Assembly (NCBI GenBank): GCA_045661345.1
Contig: JAZRFM010000022.1
Location: forward strand, 1-19,082
Reading direction: 5' to 3'
From: RUG12461 sp045661345
GTDB lineage: Bacteria; Bacillota; Clostridia; Lachnospirales; Lachnospiraceae
DNA length: 19,082 bases
Positions 16,001 to 19,082 of this stretch are shown in pieces. Positions within the stretch are counted from its first letter, which is position 1. The number at the start of each line of letters is the position of its first letter. Position numbers and translations under genes: made by a program. The notes under the pieces were generated by a model. That model did not search any database and was not told the origin of the DNA. It saw only the letters and a program-made list of their open reading frames with translations.

Positions 16001-16089
16001 CCGGATGAAATATCCGGCTAACGATGGGCACGGGTCGCGCTCCGGCTGGAGGATTTCAGCCCCTACTGCGGAAGCCTGCCTGCAGGGTG
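16001..16089 (+). other. Structured GC-rich spacer between HU and leuC
   Basis: The 228-base HU-leuC gap contains CCGGAT/ATCCGG (16001-16006/16012-16017), GGCTG/CAGCC (16044-16048/16057-16061) and a CCTGCAGG palindrome near 16078. No coding frame with a ribosome binding site is evident. It lacks the T-box and specifier-loop consensus I would expect of a leucine-responsive leader, and no known riboswitch is recognised. Confidence 0.3.
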
Positions 16090-16103
16090 TCTTTATGAAA
16101 AGA

Positions 16104-16132
16104 TGGAAATCAGCCGTGTCTTATGATAAAAT
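16104..16132 (+). promoter_or_regulatory. Candidate leuCD promoter
   Basis: TGGAAA (16104-16109) and TAAAAT (16127-16132) with a 17-base spacer. This would give a leader of about 25 bases ending in the AGGAGG of leuC. It is supported by the HU terminator upstream, which implies that leuC needs its own promoter. Confidence 0.5.
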
Positions 16133-16164
16133 GAGACGAAATTGAGAAATGAGGAGGAAATGCC

Positions 16165-17424
16165 ATGGGAATGACAATGACACAGAAGATCCTTGCGGCA
16201 CATGCAAAGATGCCGGAGGTGACGGCGGGGCAGCTTTTGGAAGCGGAGCTGGATCTTGTACTGGGTAATGACATCACGTCACCGGTTGCCATTCATGAAA
16301 TGGAGAAGATGAAGACCGATACGGTTTTTCATAAGGATAAGATCGCCCTTGTGATGGATCATTTTGTCCCGAATAAGGACATCAAGTCTGCGGAACACTG
16401 TAAATGTGTCCGCGCATTTGCGGCGAAGCATGAGATCACCAATTACTTTGATGTCGGCGAGATGGGGATCGAACATGCCCTGCTTCCGGAGAAAGGTCTC
16501 GTGGTGGCAGGTGATGTGGTGATCGGCGCGGATTCCCATACCTGTACCTATGGAGCACTTGGCGCCTTTTCCACAGGGGTGGGCAGTACGGATATGGCAG
16601 CCGGTATGGCGACCGGAAAGGCCTGGTTTAAGGTGCCGTCGGCGATCCGGGTGATCCTCACGGGAAAACCCGGCAAATGGATCAGCGGAAAGGATGTGAT
16701 CCTGCATTTGATCGGTCAGATCGGGGTGGACGGTGCCCTCTATCAGTCGTTGGAATTCACGGGAGACGGGGTGGCTAATCTCTCCATGGATGACCGCTTT
16801 ACCATCGCAAACATGGCAATTGAGGCCGGTGCCAAGAACGGGATTTTCCCGGTGGACGAGAAAACGAAGGCATATCTGAAGGAGCATGGGAACAGACCAT
16901 ACACCGTTTACGAAGCGGATCCGGACGCGGCGTACGCCTCCGAGGTCACCATAGATCTTTCCGCTTTGCAGTCCACCGTGTCCTTCCCGCATCTGCCGGA
17001 AAATACGCACACCTTTGAGGACATTACGGATATCCCCATTGATCAGGTTGTGATCGGCTCCTGTACCAACGGGCGTATTGAGGATCTACGGACAGCTGCG
17101 GAGATTTTGAAGGGGAAGAAGGTCAAAAAAGGCGTTCGCACCATCATCATTCCTGCGACCCAGGCGGTTTATCTGCAGGCCATGGAAGAGGGACTGCTGA
17201 AAAGCTTTGTGGAAGCTGGCGCTGTTGTTTCCACCCCCACCTGCGGACCTTGTCTTGGCGGGTATATGGGGATCCTTGCACAGGGAGAGCGGTGCGTATC
17301 CACCACAAACCGGAATTTTGTCGGACGGATGGGACATGTGGACTCGGAAATCTATCTTGCAAGCCCTGCGGTTGCCGCGGCAAGCGCGCTGACCGGCAGA
17401 CTGACGGATCCGGCAGCGATCTGA
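16165..17424 (+). CDS. leuC: 3-isopropylmalate dehydratase large subunit
   Basis: With LeuD it isomerises 2-isopropylmalate to 3-isopropylmalate in leucine synthesis, using a 4Fe-4S cluster. The 419 residues are the shorter bacterial/archaeal LeuC form of the aconitase family. Visible motifs are MTQKILAAHA at the N-terminus, GADSHTCTYGALGAFSTGVGSTD, and the three cluster cysteines C300 (GSCTNGR), C360 and C363 (TPTCGPCLGG). AGGAGG (16152-16157) lies 7 bases before ATG 16165, which decides among three close ATGs. leuD follows 28 bases downstream. The homoaconitase/methanogenic homologues share these motifs, but the setting next to ilvC supports leucine synthesis. Confidence 0.95.
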   Translation: MGMTMTQKILAAHAKMPEVTAGQLLEAELDLVLGNDITSPVAIHEMEKMKTDTVFHKDKIALVMDHFVPNKDIKSAEHCKCVRAFAAKHEITNYFDVGEMGIEHALLPEKGLVVAGDVVIGADSHTCTYGALGAFSTGVGSTDMAAGMATGKAWFKVPSAIRVILTGKPGKWISGKDVILHLIGQIGVDGALYQSLEFTGDGVANLSMDDRFTIANMAIEAGAKNGIFPVDEKTKAYLKEHGNRPYTVYEADPDAAYASEVTIDLSALQSTVSFPHLPENTHTFEDITDIPIDQVVIGSCTNGRIEDLRTAAEILKGKKVKKGVRTIIIPATQAVYLQAMEEGLLKSFVEAGAVVSTPTCGPCLGGYMGILAQGERCVSTTNRNFVGRMGHVDSEIYLASPAVAAASALTGRLTDPAAI

Positions 17425-17452
17425 GGAGTTTTCGATAGAAAGGATAAAAAGG

Positions 17453-17941
17453 ATGCAGGCAAAAGGACATGTATTTAAATTTGGTGACAATGTGGATACG
17501 GATGTGATCATTCCGGCAAGATATCTCAATTCCTCCGATCCGAAGGAGCTGGCGACACATTGCATGGAGGATATTGATAAAACCTTTGTGTCAAAGGTGC
17601 AGCCCGGCGACATTATCGTGGCGAATAAGAATTTCGGCTGCGGCTCCTCCAGGGAACACGCGCCTATTTCCATCAAGGCATGCGGTGTCAGCTGCGTAAT
17701 TGCAGAGACCTTTGCGCGGATTTTTTACCGCAATGCGATCAATATCGGGCTTCCGATCATAGAGTGTAAGGAAGCGGCAGACTCTATTTCCGCCGGTGAT
17801 GAGGTGGAGATTGATTTTGACAGCGGTACAATCAAAAACCTGACGAAGGGGACTTCCTATCAGGGACAGGCTTTCCCTCCCTTTATGCAGAAGATCATCA
17901 CCTCCGGGGGATTGGTGAATTACATAAACGAACAGCAGTAG
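17453..17941 (+). CDS. leuD: 3-isopropylmalate dehydratase small subunit
   Basis: Swivelling-domain partner of LeuC. The 162 residues show FGDNVDTDVIIPARYL at the N-terminus and NFGCGSSREHAP (60-71), the substrate-binding loop typical of the short LeuD class. The length is typical of the 160-170-residue form that pairs with the 419-residue LeuC. Start ATG 17453 follows an AAAGGATAAAAAGG purine tract. leuB, expected next in many clusters, is absent: a convergent - strand gene begins its 3' end 16 bases after the leuD stop. Confidence 0.95.
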   Translation: MQAKGHVFKFGDNVDTDVIIPARYLNSSDPKELATHCMEDIDKTFVSKVQPGDIIVANKNFGCGSSREHAPISIKACGVSCVIAETFARIFYRNAINIGLPIIECKEAADSISAGDEVEIDFDSGTIKNLTKGTSYQGQAFPPFMQKIITSGGLVNYINEQQ

Positions 17942-17957
17942 AAATCTGAAAGAGTGC

Positions 17958-18782
17958 TCAATGGGAGCCGTTTGATCCGGGGCTTTTTCGCAATGTATGC
18001 AGATAAGCCAGATAATCGCCGGAGACCGGCAGATCCGTATAGATCTCGGCATACTCTCTGGCAGAAAGAGTCTCCAGATAATTCTGGCTGTAGCTGCGTC
18101 GGATGCCGGCATCCTTAGCAAGATCCACGGCCTTGTTGTAGGCGATGGCTGCTTTTTCCGCAGTGTCATAGATTCCGATCATGTAGTTGCCGTTGATATG
18201 GATCCGGGTCTTAAAGGTCGCGGCAGGAGGTTCACCAATCTGCTCCACACCGTAATAGGCATTTTTGATCCGGATGTTCGCATAGCGGAAATCGGTTTCA
18301 TCCCCGTTGGCAAAAAGATAGTCTTTCCCTGCAACGGCGTAGGCCTTGATCCCGTAACGGGACAGAATTCCCGTCTGCATGCCGTATTCGCTGACAAACA
18401 GATGATTTCCACGACGCTGGATCTTGTGGCTGGAATAAAAAAACAGATCATCAATATCAAATTTCAGGATCGTTTCTTTTCCAAGATAGTATTCGAAATA
18501 GTTTGTGCGCAGATAGATCGGAGTTTTGAAATAAAGCCCTCGGTCACGGAAATTGAGCAGTGAGATCAGCTTCTCCAAAGGGACAGCGGCCGGAAAGGTA
18601 CCGTGATCATCAATCTGTACTTTGTTTTGCAGCATCACATTTTTCGCCTGCCGGTATGCGCGGTTGGCAGCCGCCTCCGTGGCAAAGCTGCCAAGGCTGA
18701 TATGCTTTCCCCGGAAGGTAAGGGATGCACGGAAGTAAGGCGTGCCGTCTTTCTTTTCGGCAGGATATACACCGGGACGCAT
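17958..18782 (-). CDS. AP2-domain protein derived from an HNH homing endonuclease, apparently inactive as a nuclease
   Basis: A 274-residue protein. Residues 3-50 form an AP2-like DNA-binding unit (GVYPAEKK, YFRASLTFRGKHISLGSF, TEAAANRAY). A second AP2-like unit lies at about 177-225 (YGVEQIG, FKTRIHINGNYMIGIYDTAEKAAIAYNKA). Between them, residues 105-172 line up by eye with the HNH core of AP2-type homing endonucleases (FDIDDLFFYSSHK, then DY-x3-NGDETDFRYANIRI, compared with the usual DH-x-NGD-x-x-DNRR-x-NLR). The catalytic His is Tyr155 and the first catalytic Asn is Phe165; Asp154 and Asn169 remain. DNA cleavage is therefore unlikely, and a DNA-binding or regulatory role is inferred. The start is well supported: on the - strand AGGAGG (18790-18795) lies 7 bases before ATG 18782. 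It converges on leuD. The upstream 300 bases hold G-runs and hairpins. Confidence 0.85.
   Translation of the reverse strand: MRPGVYPAEKKDGTPYFRASLTFRGKHISLGSFATEAAANRAYRQAKNVMLQNKVQIDDHGTFPAAVPLEKLISLLNFRDRGLYFKTPIYLRTNYFEYYLGKETILKFDIDDLFFYSSHKIQRRGNHLFVSEYGMQTGILSRYGIKAYAVAGKDYLFANGDETDFRYANIRIKNAYYGVEQIGEPPAATFKTRIHINGNYMIGIYDTAEKAAIAYNKAVDLAKDAGIRRSYSQNYLETLSAREYAEIYTDLPVSGDYLAYLHTLRKSPGSNGSH
17966..17988 (+). terminator. Possible terminator for leuCD inside the 3' end of the convergent gene
   Basis: AGCC (17966-17969) can pair with GGCT (17981-17984), running into TTTTT (17984-17988). The stem is short, so this is a weak call, but it is the only hairpin-plus-T-run near the leuD end. It overlaps the coding 3' end of the opposite-strand gene. 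Confidence 0.35.
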
Positions 18783-18839
18783 GGGAGTTCCTCCTATCGT
18801 GTGATACGGGAGTTTATTCTCCTGCCCTCCGGACGATTG

Positions 18840-18863
18840 CCCGCCCCTCCCCGCCGGGCTCCC
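18840..18863 (-). other. Potential G-quadruplex motif
   Basis: Read on the - strand there are four G-runs: GGG, GGGG, GGGG, GGG, with loops of 8, 1 and 1 bases. The first loop is slightly longer than the usual 7-base limit. It lies 58-81 bases upstream of the AP2-domain gene's start codon, on its coding strand. Confidence 0.35.
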
Positions 18864-18876
18864 GCTGGCTTTTCAC

Positions 18877-19077
18877 AAGTACATCGGAACTGCACATGCT
18901 CGCTCGATGTGCTTCTAATCAGATTTGCCAAGGCATCGTCTGTTCCCGCAACCGCTCGCAACCTGCCATCCATGGCAGATGCTCGCTCTCGCACACGTCC
19001 TGTGTGCTCGTTGCTAGATATTGAGAAATCTGATAAGAATCACATTCTCGCTCACAAAGCATTCCGTTGTGCTTGTG
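18877..19077. repeat. Series of hairpins with recurring CTCGCTC heptamer
   Basis: Inverted repeats are AAGTACATCG/CGATGTGCTT (18877-18886/18905-18914, one wobble), overlapped by the alternative GCACAT/ATGTGC (18892-18897/18907-18912); CTGCCAT/ATGGCAG (18963-18969/18972-18978); GCACAC/GTGTGC (18991-18996/19002-19007); and CACAAAGCA/TGCTTGTG (19053-19061/19070-19077, one bulge). CTCGCTC occurs at 18899-18905, 18982-18988 and 19047-19053. An outer pair, ATCAGATTT/AAATCTGAT (18918-18926/19026-19034), encloses the middle hairpins. The repeated use of CACA/TGTG arms next to the heptamer suggests a modular element. Confidence 0.55.
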
Positions 19078-19082
19078 ACCAG

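Larger units (their letters stand above)
18783..19082. other. Non-coding region upstream of the AP2-domain gene: G-run cluster and hairpin series
   Basis: No coding frame with a ribosome binding site is credible here. From left to right it holds the AP2 gene's ribosome binding site, a possible GGAG/CTCC hairpin, a G-run cluster on the - strand (18840-18863), then a series of hairpins separated by copies of CTCGCTC (18899, 18982, 19047). It continues to the window edge. It could be a structured RNA, a 5' leader of the AP2 gene, or a dispersed repeat. Confidence 0.5.

Noticed and set aside
15499..16164. T-box or leucine attenuator in front of the leucine genes
   Set aside because: I could not find the T-box consensus, a leucine-rich leader peptide, or a specifier-loop layout.
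18725..19024. Open frames on both strands in the region upstream of the AP2-domain gene
   Set aside because: They lack ribosome binding sites, have odd Arg/Ser/Cys-rich composition and run through hairpins; more likely non-coding.
18899..19053. CTCGCTC copies as a CRISPR array
   Set aside because: The repeats are only 7 bases, the spacings are uneven (83 and 65 bases), and no cas gene is present.

Overview
The window looks like a chromosomal stretch from a Clostridia-class Firmicute, most likely a Lachnospiraceae-type gut or rumen anaerobe. The grounds are strong AGGAGG ribosome binding sites, consensus sigma-A promoters, a DUF5688-type protein, the QueH form of epoxyqueuosine reductase, and clostridial-style isopropylmalate isomerase and ketol-acid reductoisomerase. 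Species cannot be named from the sequence alone. Almost all genes are on the + strand; only the last gene is on the - strand.

Layout. (1) Bases 3-2756 hold the 3' part of a very large protein of unknown function. It has a coiled-coil stretch and a candidate permuted-papain (NlpC/P60- or LRAT-like) cysteine core, and is closed by terminator hairpins. (2) 2913-3785 is a DUF5688 protein. (3) 3889-4049 is a self-contained tRNA-Thr(CGT) unit with its own promoter and a 3' hairpin. (4) 4073-7561 is a co-directional run: small membrane protein, queH, argH, asd, ending in a rho-independent terminator at 7634-7656. (5) 7694-13893 begins with a strong promoter and a 30-codon candidate leader ORF. It runs through an AAA ATPase with degenerate motifs, a type IA topoisomerase, a left-handed beta-helix acyltransferase-like protein and a membrane-anchored cell-wall amidase. 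(6) 13890-17941 carries branched-chain amino acid genes (ilvN, ilvC, leuC, leuD), with an HU gene and its terminator sitting between ilvC and leuC. (7) 17958-18782 (- strand) is an AP2-domain protein whose middle resembles an inactivated HNH homing endonuclease. (8) 18783-19082 has no convincing gene but holds a G-run cluster and a series of hairpins with a recurring CTCGCTC heptamer.

How the genes work together. argH completes arginine synthesis. asd feeds lysine/threonine/methionine synthesis. ilvN regulates the first step, and ilvC and leuCD supply later steps, of valine/isoleucine/leucine synthesis; ilvB, ilvD, leuA and leuB are not in the window. queH serves queuosine tRNA modification, which pairs loosely with the neighbouring tRNA gene. 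The topoisomerase-ATPase pair is tightly linked (1 base apart) and may be functionally coupled.

I see no CRISPR array, insertion sequence or complete mobile element. The best candidates for undescribed biology are the giant papain-like protein, the domesticated AP2/HNH-derived protein with its hairpin-rich upstream region, and the ATPase-topoisomerase pair with altered catalytic motifs.
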